Below, in pieces: positions 36,995-47,091 of a stretch of DNA of 64,000 nucleotides (the first letter of the stretch is position 1; every line of letters begins with the position of its first letter). The stretch lies in contig NZ_CDBO01000068.1 in NCBI RefSeq assembly GCF_000819885.1, positions 1 to 64,000 on the forward strand. The letters run 5' to 3'. A program made the position numbers and the translations under genes. The notes under the pieces were generated by a model. The model saw only the letters and a program-made list of their open reading frames with translations. It was not told where the DNA came from and did no database searches. This DNA comes from Aeromonas fluvialis (lineage in GTDB: Bacteria; Pseudomonadota; Gammaproteobacteria; Enterobacterales; Aeromonadaceae).

Positions 36995-38908
36995 TTACTC
37001 GACAGTCGCTTCCACGCTGGTGAAGTACTCGATCTTGGCTGATTTGCGCAGCTCGTCGATCAGTGACTTGTAATCCACCTGCGCCTTGCCCTGACCCAGC
37101 TGACCTTGCAGCATGGCGGCCATCCCAGATGCTGCCGCCGGGACATTCACCTTGTCCAGCGCAACCACCACACGGTCACCGTTGGCCTCGGCAACCAGCG
37201 CCACGCTCGGCTTGCCGTCGATCGGATGGGGCAGCGTAAACGCCTGGGCAATCAGATTCTGATCAAGCTGACGATCGAAGCGGGCCACCCCTTTGTGGGT
37301 CTCCACTTTCAGACTGAGCGCAGTCAGATCGTCATTGATGCTCTCACCGACTTTCAGCTTGTCCAGCAGGCCCTGAGCCTTGCCACGGGCCACTTCGCTA
37401 GCCTTGTCATGCTTGATGGCGGCAATCACCTGCTCTTTCACCTCGGCCAGCGGCTTGACCGCTTTGGGCTTGTGACCAGTGATGTGCAGTACCAGCGCCT
37501 TGCCATCGGAGAGCTCAATCACGTCGGAGTTGGTGTTGTCATCACGCAACTGCTCGGAGAACGCCACGGAGAGCACCTTGGGATCGTTCAGCGAAGCCGG
37601 GGCAGTCGCCTGGGTGAAGTAATCACTAGACTCAACCTTCATTCCCATGGCCTCGGCGGTCATGTCCAGCGAATCCGGGTTTTCGAAGCTGTTGTCAGCC
37701 ATCTTCTGCTGCTCGGCGAAGAATTTCTCCTTGGCCTTGTCAGCTTGCAGACGAGTGATGGTCTCTTCCTTCACATCGGCAAACGGTTTGGTCTGGGCAG
37801 CTTCAACGCCGAGCAGCTTGATGATGTGGAAACCGAACGGGCTCTTCACCACGCCGGAAAGATCCCCCGCCTTGGCCAGGGCAAAGGCGGCTTTCTCGAA
37901 GGCCGGATCCATCACCCCTTTCTCGAACCAGTCCAGCTCGCCGCCTTTTTTGGCAGAGAAGGTATCGGAAGAGTCAGCTTTGGCCAGTGCTGCGAAATCT
38001 TCACCCGCCTTGGCCTTGGCCAGCACGGTTTCTGCTTGCTGCTCAGCCGCTTTCTCGTCCTTGCCAAACGGGATCAGGATATGCGCTACTTGACGACGCT
38101 CGGCACGCTGGAACAGATCCTGGTGCTGATCATAGTAATCCTGGGCATCCTGCTCGGTGACCTTGATATCCTTGGCGAGGTTGGCGGCGTCCAGCAGCAA
38201 ATAGTCGACCTTGACCTGCTCGTCGTTCATGAAACGGGCGCCATTGGTCTTGTAATACTGCTCCAGCTCGTTGTCGGAGACCTGAACATCGGCCATGTAG
38301 TTGGCGGCAGCCAGACGCACCAGACGCAGATCGCGCGTCTGGTTATAAAGCTTGTCGAGCTGCTCCGCTTCCCCCTTGAGGGAGAATTCGGTGCCCAGCA
38401 GCGCCCCCATCAGCTGTTGACGCACCATGTCCTGACGCAGAGAGTCACGGAACATCTCCGGCGTCATACCGGCACGACGGATCAACTGCAGATAGCGGTC
38501 ATTGTTGAACTTGCCGTTTTCAGCAAACTCCGGCATAGCCACGATGGCTTGCTTGATCTGTTCGTCGCTGATGCGCAGACCCAGTTCACGGGCCTTGCTG
38601 TCCAGCAGGGCCTGATCGATCAGCCGATCCAGCACGCCGCGGCGGAACTGTTTCATGTAATCGGGGTTCGTGGCCAGCTGGCTAAAGGCCTCTCCCATCT
38701 GGGATTCCATGCGGGCGCGCTCGTTACGGTAGGCATTTTCCAGTGCCGCAGCACTGATCTCGGTGCCATTGACGGCGGCGGGGGCGGTACGGGCCGGGCC
38801 GTTCAGGTAACTACCTACACCAGCCAAGGCAAAGGAGAGGATGATCAGGCCCAAGATAACCTTGGCTACCTTGCCCTGCGCCCCTTCGCGTAGTTTATCC
38901 AACATCAT
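36995..38908 (-). CDS. ppiD: Periplasmic folding chaperone / peptidyl-prolyl isomerase PpiD
   Basis: A 637-residue inner-membrane-anchored SurA-like chaperone (E. coli 623) attached to the Sec translocon. A single membrane helix at about residues 15-36 (VAKVILGLIILSFALAGVG) is followed by chaperone regions and one parvulin-type domain (about 265-365, ending FGFHIIKLLG). The start is ATG 38908 (MMLDKLREGAQGK), which matches E. coli; earlier in-frame codons are leader. It lies downstream of hupB on the same strand, as in E. coli, with a terminator between. Confidence 0.94.
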   Translation of the reverse strand: MMLDKLREGAQGKVAKVILGLIILSFALAGVGSYLNGPARTAPAAVNGTEISAAALENAYRNERARMESQMGEAFSQLATNPDYMKQFRRGVLDRLIDQALLDSKARELGLRISDEQIKQAIVAMPEFAENGKFNNDRYLQLIRRAGMTPEMFRDSLRQDMVRQQLMGALLGTEFSLKGEAEQLDKLYNQTRDLRLVRLAAANYMADVQVSDNELEQYYKTNGARFMNDEQVKVDYLLLDAANLAKDIKVTEQDAQDYYDQHQDLFQRAERRQVAHILIPFGKDEKAAEQQAETVLAKAKAGEDFAALAKADSSDTFSAKKGGELDWFEKGVMDPAFEKAAFALAKAGDLSGVVKSPFGFHIIKLLGVEAAQTKPFADVKEETITRLQADKAKEKFFAEQQKMADNSFENPDSLDMTAEAMGMKVESSDYFTQATAPASLNDPKVLSVAFSEQLRDDNTNSDVIELSDGKALVLHITGHKPKAVKPLAEVKEQVIAAIKHDKASEVARGKAQGLLDKLKVGESINDDLTALSLKVETHKGVARFDRQLDQNLIAQAFTLPHPIDGKPSVALVAEANGDRVVVALDKVNVPAAASGMAAMLQGQLGQGKAQVDYKSLIDELRKSAKIEYFTSVEATVE

Positions 38909-38952
38909 GTTTGTACTTATGCTCCCGAACTCGATGGGCGTAAACAATAAAA

Positions 38953-38976
38953 AGGCGCACCGATTGCGATGCGCCT
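38953..38976 (-). terminator. Terminator of hupB
   Basis: AGGCGCA / TGCGCCT with a 10-base loop and a T-run (TTTTTATTG) on the minus strand, 80 bases beyond the hupB stop. Confidence 0.8.
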
Positions 38977-39058
38977 TGGTCAATCAGTATGAGAGAAGAC
39001 TCTCTAACTTGTCTGGTCTGCGACCAAGGACGGTAGCCGACGTATATCAGCGTCCAGA

Positions 39059-39331
39059 TTAGTTAACAGCGTCTTTCAGGGCCTTGCCGGCTTTGAAGGC
39101 AGGAACTTTACCAGCAGCGATTTCGATGGTCGCGCCTGTTTGCGGGTTACGGCCAGAACGGGCAGCGCGTTCGCGCACAGCGAAGGTACCGAAACCAACC
39201 AGAGCAACCTGGTCACCCTCTTTCAGTGCTTCACCAACAGCATCAATGAAAGCATCCAGCGCACGGCCAGCAGCGGCTTTGGAGATATCAGCACCGTCTG
39301 CAATCTTGTCAATCAGTTGAGATTTATTCAC
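39059..39331 (-). CDS. hupB: DNA-binding protein HU-beta
   Basis: A 90-residue nucleoid protein, exact HU length. The dimer core [18 protein letters not shown] and the DNA-binding arm [21 protein letters not shown] are conserved. HU bends and compacts DNA as HupA/HupB dimers. It follows lon, the standard enterobacterial order lon-hupB-ppiD. The 240-base gap upstream (39332-39571) should hold its promoters; I could not single one out. Confidence 0.97.
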   Translation of the reverse strand: MNKSQLIDKIADGADISKAAAGRALDAFIDAVGEALKEGDQVALVGFGTFAVRERAARSGRNPQTGATIEIAAGKVPAFKAGKALKDAVN

Positions 39332-39543
39332 TCTTATATTCCCCTTTTATCGAACATCGCTGCGGCGCCGATTTCCCTGGCCACAACAAGTGGAGGTTTT
39401 ATAGCAAGCCTCCTGATCAGTTGCAAGTGACAATCTGGCGCAAACCCGCGCCACACAACGCATTGCGACTCATCACGAGTACCCGATCGGTGGTCAAGGC
39501 TACTTCCGTTATCAGACGCATGCAAGCCTTAACCACCCACCGA

Positions 39544-39565
39544 ATGCGCCAAATTTGCGGCGCAT
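39544..39565 (-). terminator. Weak hairpin after lon
   Basis: ATGCGCC / GGCGCAT stem with an eight-base loop just beyond the lon stop. No T-tract follows, so read-through into the hupB region is likely. Confidence 0.35.
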
Positions 39566-39571
39566 CAACAT

Positions 39572-41926
39572 TTACACAGCAGAAACCCGTTCAAACCCCT
39601 GCGGATTCTCCTGCAACGCCAGTTCCAGCACCTCGTCAATCCAGCGAACCGGATAAATTTCAAGGTCTTGTTTGACGTTGGCCGGGATCTCCTCGAGGTC
39701 ACGCTCGTTCTCTTTCGGAATAAGCACTCGCTTGATGCCGCCACGATGCGCTGCCAGCAACTTCTCCTTGAGACCACCGATGGGCAGCACTTCGCCGCGC
39801 AGGGTGATCTCTCCTGTCATCGCCACATCAGCACGAACCGGATTACCGGTCAAGCTGGAGACCAGGGCGGTACACATGGCGATACCGGCGCTCGGACCAT
39901 CTTTCGGGGTTGCCCCTTCCGGCACGTGCACATGGATATCGCGCTTCTCATAGAAGTCCGCATTAATGCGCAGCTTCTCGGCACGGGTCCGCACCACCGT
40001 CATGGCAGCCTGGATGGACTCCTGCATCACTTCACCGAGAGAGCCGGTATAAGTGAGCTTGCCCTTACCCGGCATGTTGGTGGTTTCGATGGTGAGCAGA
40101 TCGCCCCCCACTTCGGTCCACGCCAGACCACACACCTGGCCAATCTGGTTCTGATCGGTCGCCTTACCGTAGTCAAAGCGCTGAACCCCGAGGAACTCCT
40201 TGAGGTTCTCCTGGTTGACCAGAACATGCTTGATGCTCTTGTCCAGTAGGATGCGTTTGACCGCCTTGCGACAGATCTTGGAGATTTCGCGCTCCAGGCT
40301 GCGTACCCCCGCCTCGCGGGTGTAGTAACGGATCACACCGATCAAAGCGGAATCCTCGATGGTGATCTCGGACTCTTTCAAGCCGTTACGCTGGATCTGC
40401 TTGGCAACCAGATGCTGCTTGGCAATGTTGAGCTTCTCATCTTCCGTGTAACCGGAGAGACGGATCACTTCCATCCGGTCCAGTAAGGGGCCCGGTATGT
40501 TCATGGAGTTGGAGGTGGCCACGAACATCACGTCCGACAGGTCATAGTCCACTTCCAGGTAGTGATCGTTGAAGCTGTTGTTCTGCTCCGGATCCAGCAC
40601 TTCCAGCAGCGCAGAGGCGGGATCACCGCGCATGTCCGAGCTCATCTTGTCGATCTCGTCGAGCAGGAACAGCGGATTCTTCACGCCGACTTTCGCCATC
40701 TTCTGGATGAGCTTGCCCGGCATGGAACCTATGTAGGTGCGGCGATGACCGCGGATCTCCGCCTCGTCACGCACGCCCCCTAAGGCCATACGCACGTATT
40801 TGCGACCGGTCGCCTTGGCAATGGATTGGCCCAGCGAGGTCTTGCCCACACCGGGAGGTCCAACCAAACAGAGGATGGGGCCCTTGAGCTTGTTCACCCG
40901 CGCCTGTACCGCCAGATATTCGAGGATGCGATCCTTGACCTTTTCAAGGCCATAGTGATCGGCATCCAGCACCTCTTGCGCCTTGCCCAAGTCTTTCTTG
41001 ACCTTGGAGCGCACCTTCCACGGCACCTGTACCATCCAGTCCACATAGCTGCGAACCACGGTAGCCTCGGCGGACATGGGAGACATCATCTTCAGCTTGG
41101 CAAGCTCGGCCAGGGCCTTTTCACGAGCGTCTTCCGGCATGCCCGCCTCTTCAATCTTGCGATTGAGGGCTTCAAACTCGTCCGGACTATCTTCCAGCTC
41201 ACCCAGCTCTTTCTGGATGGCCTTCATCTGCTCGTTGAGGTAATACTCGCGCTGGCTCTTCTCCATCTGCTTCTTGACGCGCGTGCGGATGCGTTTCTCG
41301 ACCTGCAACAGGTCAATCTCCGACTCCATCATCGCCATCAGGAATTCGATGCGCTCGGAGACGGAGACAATTTCCAGCACCTTCTGCTTGTCTTCCAGCT
41401 TGAGCGGCATGTGGGCGGCCATGGTATCGGCCAGACGCGCCGCATCATCGATCGCCGAAATCGAGGTGAGTACCTCCGGCGGGATCTTCTTGTTAAGCTT
41501 GATATAGCCTTCAAACTGACCGATGGCGGAACGAACCAGGACTTCCTGATCCTTGTCGTCAATAGCCTTGGAAGGGATGTACTGGGCCTCGCAGACAAAG
41601 AAATCCTTGTCGTCGATCATCCGCTCCAGGCGGGCACGCTGTCCCCCCTCTACCAGCACCTTGACGGTGCCATCCGGTAGCTTGAGCATCTGCAGAATAT
41701 TGGCCACTGTCCCGACGGTGAAGATCTCCTCCACGGTCGGCTCATCGGTTGATGCATCCTTCTGGGCCACCAGCAGAACTTTCTTGTCCTGCTCCATGGC
41801 CGCTTCCAGACAGCGAATGGATTTTTCCCGCCCCACAAAGAGTGGAATGACCATATGGGGGTAAACCACCACGTCACGAAGAGGCAGGACGGGAATCTCG
41901 ATGCGTTCTGAACGCTCTAGGTTCAT
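39572..41926 (-). CDS. lon: ATP-dependent protease Lon
   Basis: A 784-residue AAA+ serine protease, the same length as E. coli Lon. It has the N-terminal substrate-binding domain, Walker [10 protein letters not shown] near residue 355, Walker [11 protein letters not shown], and the C-terminal protease domain with catalytic Ser in [11 protein letters not shown] and Lys in [14 protein letters not shown]. Lon degrades misfolded proteins and short-lived regulators. It is preceded by a heat-shock-type promoter (41974-42002) and by the clpX terminator. Confidence 0.97.
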   Translation of the reverse strand: MNLERSERIEIPVLPLRDVVVYPHMVIPLFVGREKSIRCLEAAMEQDKKVLLVAQKDASTDEPTVEEIFTVGTVANILQMLKLPDGTVKVLVEGGQRARLERMIDDKDFFVCEAQYIPSKAIDDKDQEVLVRSAIGQFEGYIKLNKKIPPEVLTSISAIDDAARLADTMAAHMPLKLEDKQKVLEIVSVSERIEFLMAMMESEIDLLQVEKRIRTRVKKQMEKSQREYYLNEQMKAIQKELGELEDSPDEFEALNRKIEEAGMPEDAREKALAELAKLKMMSPMSAEATVVRSYVDWMVQVPWKVRSKVKKDLGKAQEVLDADHYGLEKVKDRILEYLAVQARVNKLKGPILCLVGPPGVGKTSLGQSIAKATGRKYVRMALGGVRDEAEIRGHRRTYIGSMPGKLIQKMAKVGVKNPLFLLDEIDKMSSDMRGDPASALLEVLDPEQNNSFNDHYLEVDYDLSDVMFVATSNSMNIPGPLLDRMEVIRLSGYTEDEKLNIAKQHLVAKQIQRNGLKESEITIEDSALIGVIRYYTREAGVRSLEREISKICRKAVKRILLDKSIKHVLVNQENLKEFLGVQRFDYGKATDQNQIGQVCGLAWTEVGGDLLTIETTNMPGKGKLTYTGSLGEVMQESIQAAMTVVRTRAEKLRINADFYEKRDIHVHVPEGATPKDGPSAGIAMCTALVSSLTGNPVRADVAMTGEITLRGEVLPIGGLKEKLLAAHRGGIKRVLIPKENERDLEEIPANVKQDLEIYPVRWIDEVLELALQENPQGFERVSAV

Positions 41927-41973
41927 ATATGTCCTCTCGGCTTGTTATACCGTTGGCAAAGCGCTTGGCTGAG

Positions 41974-42002
41974 TATATGGGGGCGCTGAGATGAGATTCA
42001 AT
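41974..42002 (-). promoter_or_regulatory. Sigma-32 heat-shock promoter of lon
   Basis: On the minus strand, ATTGAA is followed after 13-14 bases by CCCCCATATA. This matches the sigma-32 consensus CTTGAA-N(13-14)-CCCCATNT well. It lies about 50 bases before the lon ATG. Confidence 0.8.
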
Positions 42003-42021
42003 CGCCGAAACCGCAAAAAGC

Positions 42022-42048
42022 ATGAAAGGGGCAAAAAGCCCCTTTCAT
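42022..42048 (-). terminator. Terminator of clpPX
   Basis: ATGAAAGGGGC / GCCCCTTTCAT 11-bp stem with a five-base A/T loop, followed by GCTTTTTG on the minus strand, about 20 bases after the clpX stop. Confidence 0.85.
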
Positions 42049-42067
42049 TTGATTAAAAATCAGACAT

Positions 42068-43342
42068 TTACTCTGATGCGGCCGCCTGGGTCTCGGCATT
42101 TTCATAGATCATCAGGGGGGCAGAGTCCCCTTTGATCACGGTCTCGTCGATCACCACCTTGCTAACCCCCTCCAGAGAAGGTAGGTCATACATGGTATCG
42201 AGCAGCACGGCTTCCACGATGGAACGCAGGCCGCGGGCGCCGGTTTTGCGCTCCATCGCCTTGCGGGCAATGGCGTGCAATGCATCTTCACGGAACTCGA
42301 GTTCAACCCCTTCCAGATCGAACAATGCAGCATACTGCTTGGTCAGCGCATTTTTCGGCTCTTGCAGGATCTGGATGAGGGCAGCCTCGTCCAGCTCGGT
42401 CAGGGTTGCGACCACCGGCAGACGACCGATGAACTCGGGGATCAGACCGTACTTGATCAGATCTTCCGGCTCCACCTTGGCGAAGGTCTCGCTCAGGGTC
42501 GCCTTGGCATCCTTGGATTTCACCTCGGCACTAAAACCGATACCGGTTCCTTTCACGGAACGCTGCTCGATCACCTTGTCCAGACCGGCAAAGGCACCGC
42601 CACAGATGAAGAGGATCTTGGAGGTATCTACCTGCAAGAACTCTTGCTGCGGATGCTTGCGACCACCTTGCGGCGGCACGGAAGCAATGGTCCCTTCGAT
42701 CAGCTTGAGCAGTGCCTGCTGTACCCCTTCCCCGGAGACATCGCGGGTGATGGAGGGGTTGTCCGACTTGCGGGAGATCTTGTCGATCTCGTCGATGTAG
42801 ACGATGCCACGCTGGGCCTTCTCTACGTCGTAGTCGCACTTTTGCAGCAGCTTCTGGATGATGTTCTCTACATCCTCGCCCACATAACCGGCTTCGGTCA
42901 GGGTGGTCGCATCGGCCATGGTGAACGGCACATCCAGCAGACGAGCCAGAGTCTCGGCCAGCAGGGTTTTGCCACTACCGGTCGGGCCAATCAGCAGAAT
43001 GTTGGATTTTCCGAGCTCCACACCACTGTTTTCGCCGCTATTACGCAGACGCTTGTAGTGGTTGTAGACGGCAACGGCCAACACCTTCTTGGCATACTCC
43101 TGCCCGATCACATAGTCATCGAGATGAGCGCGGATCTGATGGGGGGTCGGCAGCTCGTTACCATCTCGCTTGGGGGAGATCTCACGGATCTCTTCGCGGA
43201 TGATGTCGTTGCACAGCTCGACACACTCATCGCATATGTAGACGGAAGGGCCAGCGATCAGCTTGCGCACTTCATGCTGGCTTTTGCCGCAAAAAGAGCA
43301 GTAGAGCAGCTTGTCACCCTCACCCTTGCGTTTCTCTGTCAT
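42068..43342 (-). CDS. clpX: ClpX, unfoldase subunit of ClpXP
   Basis: A 424-residue AAA+ protein (E. coli 424). The N-terminal zinc domain has [11 protein letters not shown] and CDECVELC (about 17-41). Walker A is GPTGSGKT near 120, Walker B is [10 protein letters not shown] near 182, and the ClpP-docking IGF loop ([10 protein letters not shown]) is near 268. It unfolds tagged proteins and feeds them to ClpP. It follows clpP by 70 bases in the tig-clpP-clpX-lon order. Confidence 0.97.
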   Translation of the reverse strand: MTEKRKGEGDKLLYCSFCGKSQHEVRKLIAGPSVYICDECVELCNDIIREEIREISPKRDGNELPTPHQIRAHLDDYVIGQEYAKKVLAVAVYNHYKRLRNSGENSGVELGKSNILLIGPTGSGKTLLAETLARLLDVPFTMADATTLTEAGYVGEDVENIIQKLLQKCDYDVEKAQRGIVYIDEIDKISRKSDNPSITRDVSGEGVQQALLKLIEGTIASVPPQGGRKHPQQEFLQVDTSKILFICGGAFAGLDKVIEQRSVKGTGIGFSAEVKSKDAKATLSETFAKVEPEDLIKYGLIPEFIGRLPVVATLTELDEAALIQILQEPKNALTKQYAALFDLEGVELEFREDALHAIARKAMERKTGARGLRSIVEAVLLDTMYDLPSLEGVSKVVIDETVIKGDSAPLMIYENAETQAAASE

Positions 43343-43412
43343 TCAGCAACCTCGTTTTATCAATAGAGGATGGATCGGCCTGTTGAGTTTACAACAGACC
43401 GGGACACCCTGC

Positions 43413-44036
43413 TCAGCTACGCTGGCTCAGAACACCGTCTACCAGACCATAGGCCACGGCCTGCTCGGCGGACATGAAGTTGTCGCGATCGGTATCACGC
43501 TCAATGGTAGCAATCTCCTGACCGGTGTGGAACGCCAAACGATCGTTCAAGGTATTCTTGATCTTCAGGATCTCCTGGGCATGGATCTGAATATCAGATG
43601 CCTGACCCTGGAAGCCGCCCAGCGGCTGGTGGATCATCACCCGGGCACTCGGCAGACAGAAACGCTTGCCCTTGGCACCCGCAGCCAGCAGGAAGGCCCC
43701 CATGGAGCAGGCCTGACCCATACAGATGGTGCTGACATCCGGCTTGATGAACTGCATGGTGTCATAAATTGACATACCGGCAGTCACCGAACCACCCGGT
43801 GAGTTGATGTAGATATAGATGTCCTTGTCCGGGTTCTCGGACTCAAGGAACAGCAACTGAGCCACCACCAGATTGGCCATCTGATCTTCGACCTGACCGG
43901 TCAGGAAGATCACCCGCTCTTTCAGCAGACGGGAATAGATGTCGTAGGAACGCTCCCCCTTTGCGGTCTGCTCTACCACCATAGGGATGAGTGCATTGCG
44001 CGGGGATTCCGTTACATCATTATAGTTTTTATACAT
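43413..44036 (-). CDS. clpP: ClpP, proteolytic subunit of ClpXP/ClpAP
   Basis: A 207-residue serine peptidase (E. coli 207). The catalytic Ser lies in [11 protein letters not shown], His in [11 protein letters not shown] and Asp in [11 protein letters not shown]. The first residues ([14 protein letters not shown]) are a propeptide ahead of [24 protein letters not shown]. It forms a tetradecameric barrel with ClpX or ClpA. A terminator-like hairpin lies between tig and this gene. Confidence 0.97.
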   Translation of the reverse strand: MYKNYNDVTESPRNALIPMVVEQTAKGERSYDIYSRLLKERVIFLTGQVEDQMANLVVAQLLFLESENPDKDIYIYINSPGGSVTAGMSIYDTMQFIKPDVSTICMGQACSMGAFLLAAGAKGKRFCLPSARVMIHQPLGGFQGQASDIQIHAQEILKIKNTLNDRLAFHTGQEIATIERDTDRDNFMSAEQAVAYGLVDGVLSQRS

Positions 44037-44057
44037 AAGGCATTGTCCCTAAAATAA

Positions 44058-44088
44058 AATGGCCCGAGTGGAGATCACACGAGCCATT
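44058..44088 (-). terminator. Partial terminator/attenuator between tig and clpP
   Basis: AATGGCTCGTGTG pairs imperfectly with CACTCGGGCCATT, followed by TTATTTTAGGG on the minus strand. It lies 22 bases upstream of the clpP start and 35 after the tig stop, so it may reduce but not abolish read-through. Confidence 0.6.
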
Positions 44089-44122
44089 ATACTTAACAGT
44101 CTTGACCTTAAGTCAAATGTTC

Positions 44123-45433
44123 TTAGGCAGCGGTGCCAGACTTGTTGATCACGTCGTCAAAGGCAACTTCTTTTTCGGTCACTTGCGCTTTGGAGAGGAT
44201 CAGGTCGATGGCTTGATCTTCAACTGCCAGGTTACGAACGCCATTCAGCATCTGTTCGTTCTTCTGGTAGTACTCGATCACTTCCTTCGGATCTTCGTAG
44301 GCAGTCGCCATGGACTCGATGATGCTGGTCACCCGTGCATCGTCAGCCTTGATCTCGTTGGTGCGGATCACGTCGCCCAGCAGCAGGCCTACGCGTACAC
44401 GACGCTCGGCTTGAGCCTGGAACAGTTCAGCCGGCAGCTCAGGTGCGTTGCCGCCCTGGAAACCACCGAAGCGCTGCAGAGCCTGCTGACGCAGGGTGTC
44501 GATCTCTTGAGCAACAGCAGCCTTCGGCAGGTCGATCAGGTTGGCTTCAACCAGACCGTTCAGAACCTGCTCTTTCACACTGTTTTTCAGGGCTTGAGCC
44601 AGTTCGCGCTCCATGTTCTTGCGCACTTCGGCTTTCAGCTCTTCAACAGAACCGCTCTCGATGCCGAAACGCTTGACGAACTCTTCGGTCAGCTCAGGCA
44701 GGATCTGCTCTTCAACCTTGATCAGCTTGGAAGCGAACTTGGCTTCTTTGCCTTTCAGGTTTTCAGCATGGTAGTCAGCCGGGAAGGTCACTTCGATGGT
44801 GAACTCGTCGCCCGCTTTCTTGCCCAGGATGGCGTCTTCGAAGCCCGGGATCATGCGGCCAGCGCCCAGTACCAGGTTGAAGCCTTCGGCTTTGCCGCCG
44901 TCGAACTCTTCACCGTCAATGGAACCGACGAAGTCCAGAGTAACACGCATCTCATTGGCAGCGGCGGCGTCGACGTCAGCCCAGGTAGCGTGCTGCTTGC
45001 GCAGGGTGTCGATCATGTTGGCCAGATCTTCATCCTTGACAGATGCAACCGGCTTCTCGACCTTGATTGTATCGAGACCAGCAACTTCGAACTCCGGGTA
45101 CACTTCGAACGTGGCAGTGAATTCGAAATCCTGACCTTCCTGGATCTCTTTCGGATCCATGGTCGGGGCACCGGCCGGGCTCAGTTTGTTCTCGATGATG
45201 GCCTTGATGAAGTTGCTCTGCATCATTTCATCAGCAACACGGGCGTGAGCCATGGCGCCGAACATCTTCTTGATGATGGCAACCGGAGCCTTGCCAGGAC
45301 GGAAACCGTCGATACGACGGGTTTTGGCCAGGCCATTCAATTCTTTACGCACAGCGGCGTCTACGGTAGCGGCCGGTACAGTGATGGTAAGACGGCGTTC
45401 CAGACCCTGGGTTGTCTCTACAGAAACTTGCAT
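44123..45433 (-). CDS. tig: Trigger factor
   Basis: A 436-residue ribosome-bound chaperone (E. coli 432). The ribosome-binding loop [12 protein letters not shown] is at about 44-55. The FKBP-type PPIase domain spans about 150-245 ([17 protein letters not shown] ... [16 protein letters not shown]), and the C-terminal chaperone arms follow. It meets nascent chains at the exit tunnel. A near-consensus promoter is at 45555-45583. Confidence 0.97.
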   Translation of the reverse strand: MQVSVETTQGLERRLTITVPAATVDAAVRKELNGLAKTRRIDGFRPGKAPVAIIKKMFGAMAHARVADEMMQSNFIKAIIENKLSPAGAPTMDPKEIQEGQDFEFTATFEVYPEFEVAGLDTIKVEKPVASVKDEDLANMIDTLRKQHATWADVDAAAANEMRVTLDFVGSIDGEEFDGGKAEGFNLVLGAGRMIPGFEDAILGKKAGDEFTIEVTFPADYHAENLKGKEAKFASKLIKVEEQILPELTEEFVKRFGIESGSVEELKAEVRKNMERELAQALKNSVKEQVLNGLVEANLIDLPKAAVAQEIDTLRQQALQRFGGFQGGNAPELPAELFQAQAERRVRVGLLLGDVIRTNEIKADDARVTSIIESMATAYEDPKEVIEYYQKNEQMLNGVRNLAVEDQAIDLILSKAQVTEKEVAFDDVINKSGTAA

Positions 45434-45554
45434 TCTTCTACCTCGTTCAACTCAGCACTGGGTGCTGACCCTTTATTGCCCCTGGGCAAAGCCCGGAGTC
45501 TTCCTGTTTATAAAGACAACGATATGTCTTTGTGATGAGAAAATATGACGCGGC

Positions 45555-45583
45555 ATTATAGCGGCGCACTTTGGTCGAGTCGA
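45555..45583 (-). promoter_or_regulatory. Sigma-70 promoter of tig
   Basis: On the minus strand, TCGACT and a perfect TATAAT are separated by 17 bases, about 120 bases before the tig start. Downstream in the leader a hairpin AAAGACA/TGTCTTT is at 45512-45531. The rest of 45584-45886 contains one small hairpin (CTCCCC/GGGGAG, about 45631-45650) and no gene that I can support. Confidence 0.7.
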
Positions 45584-45886
45584 GCCACACATCCCCCACA
45601 TTGAGCGGCGTGCAAGCACAATTCATGCAAAACTCCCCTTTATATGGGGAGAGAGGGCCCAGACTTCAACCATCACCTGTCGATTATTTTACGCTGGTTG
45701 ACCTTTTTTCTGCATAAATCCGGTTGTTCTCTCATATTGAATGCCAAAATGCGGGGAAATTGACCTGTCATCCCCGGCAACGACTCGATTTATTCCGCCA
45801 AATGGCGATTGGGCCAATCAACCGTTGCGTCCCTCCCCCTCCCTCGTTATGGTGGCAACCAAAATGATGTATCTGGAGTCACTCAC

Positions 45887-46321
45887 ATGGCCTTTTTCCG
45901 CTTCTTGTTCAATCTGCTCTGGTTTGTACTGGGAGGTATCTTTATGGGCCTGGCCTGGTGGCTGGCCGGTCTTATCTGCTTTATCTCGCTCATCGGCATC
46001 CCTTGGGGACGTGCCTGCTTCGTGATCGGCACCTTTACCTTCTTCCCGTTTGGCAAGCAGGCGGTCAATCGCAAGACCATGACCGGCCAGTGCGATATCG
46101 GTACCGGCACCCTGGGGCTGATTGGCAACATCCTCTGGTTCGTGTTGATCGGTATCTGGCTAGCCATCGGCCACATCGCCTCCGCACTGGCCTGCTTTGT
46201 CACCATCATCGGTATCCCGTTCGGTATCCAGCACCTCAAGCTGGCACTCATCAGTTTGGCTCCCATCGGCCAGATGATAGTGACCAACCAAGAGGCGGAA
46301 ACGGGCCGCTATATCCGCTAA
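45887..46321 (+). CDS. yccF: YccF-family inner membrane protein
   Basis: A 144-residue protein (E. coli YccF 148) with two related halves, each containing NxLWFVLxGxxxxxxW and a GIPxGxxxxxxG/FGIQ stretch. About four membrane helices are predicted. The function is unknown. GGAG at 45875-45878 is eight bases before ATG 45887. A strong terminator follows. Confidence 0.88.
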   Translation: MAFFRFLFNLLWFVLGGIFMGLAWWLAGLICFISLIGIPWGRACFVIGTFTFFPFGKQAVNRKTMTGQCDIGTGTLGLIGNILWFVLIGIWLAIGHIASALACFVTIIGIPFGIQHLKLALISLAPIGQMIVTNQEAETGRYIR

Positions 46322-46360
46322 CTGCGGGAAATGCGCGGGCAGACGCTGCCCTGCCACGAA

Positions 46361-46390
46361 AAAAAGGGCAGACTGGGGTCTGCCCTTTTT
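46361..46390 (+). terminator. Terminator after yccF
   Basis: AAAAAGGGCAGAC / GTCTGCCCTTTTT with a four-base loop and T-run. Confidence 0.92.
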
Positions 46391-46413
46391 TATTCTCTTT
46401 TGTTGAGGCCATC

Positions 46414-47004
46414 ATGTTACCCAGCCACTTTTTCGCCAATCTCGCCCGCATGAAACTCATCTACCGCTGGCCCCTGATGCGCAACATCCAGCCGGAAAAC
46501 ATCGCCGAGCACAGCCTGCAGGTGGCCATGGTGGCCCATGCCCTCGGCATCATCAAAAACCGGCTGTTTGGTGGCAGCGTGAATGCCGACCGCGCCGCCG
46601 TGATGGCGCTCTACCACGACAGCAGCGAGGTGTTGACCGGCGATCTGCCCACCCCGGTCAAATACTTCAATCCCGAAATCGCCCGTGAGTACAAAAAGAT
46701 AGAGCTGGCCGCCGAGCAGCGTCTGCTTGGCATGCTGCCGCAGGAACTGGTGGAGGATTTTCGCCCGCTGCTCGATTCGGCAGCCCAGGATGGCGAGCTG
46801 GCCAGGCTGGTCAAGGATGCCGACACCCTCTGCGCCTATACCAAGTGCCTCGAAGAGATTAACGCGGGCAACCGGGAGTTTGAACCGGCTCGCAAACGAC
46901 TCGAAGCCATGCTGACAGCCCGGATGAGCGATGAGATGCGCTACTTTATCGATGTCTTTGTACCAAGCTTTTCGCTGCCGCTCGATGAACTGAACGCACA
47001 CTAA
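46414..47004 (+). CDS. yfbR: 5'-deoxynucleotidase YfbR (HD domain)
   Basis: A 196-residue metal-dependent phosphohydrolase that dephosphorylates deoxyribonucleoside 5'-monophosphates. HD-domain ligands are His33 (AEHSLQ), His68-Asp69 (LYHDSSEV) and the Asp in [10 protein letters not shown]. It matches E. coli YfbR (199) over its length. GAGG precedes ATG 46414. It is followed by a convergent terminator. Confidence 0.94.
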   Translation: MLPSHFFANLARMKLIYRWPLMRNIQPENIAEHSLQVAMVAHALGIIKNRLFGGSVNADRAAVMALYHDSSEVLTGDLPTPVKYFNPEIAREYKKIELAAEQRLLGMLPQELVEDFRPLLDSAAQDGELARLVKDADTLCAYTKCLEEINAGNREFEPARKRLEAMLTARMSDEMRYFIDVFVPSFSLPLDELNAH

Positions 47005-47029
47005 GCAAGGTCACTCGACCTGAAAACCG

Positions 47030-47061
47030 AAGGGCCCGCCGGTTTGCACCGGCGGGCCCTT
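47030..47061. terminator. Convergent terminator yfbR / lolE
   Basis: A perfect 14-bp stem (AAGGGCCCGCCGGT / ACCGGCGGGCCCTT) with a four-base loop, followed by TGTTATTTT on the plus strand and CGGTTTTC on the minus strand. Confidence 0.88.
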
Positions 47062-47091
47062 TGTTATTTTCAACCATTCAGATGCGACGCA

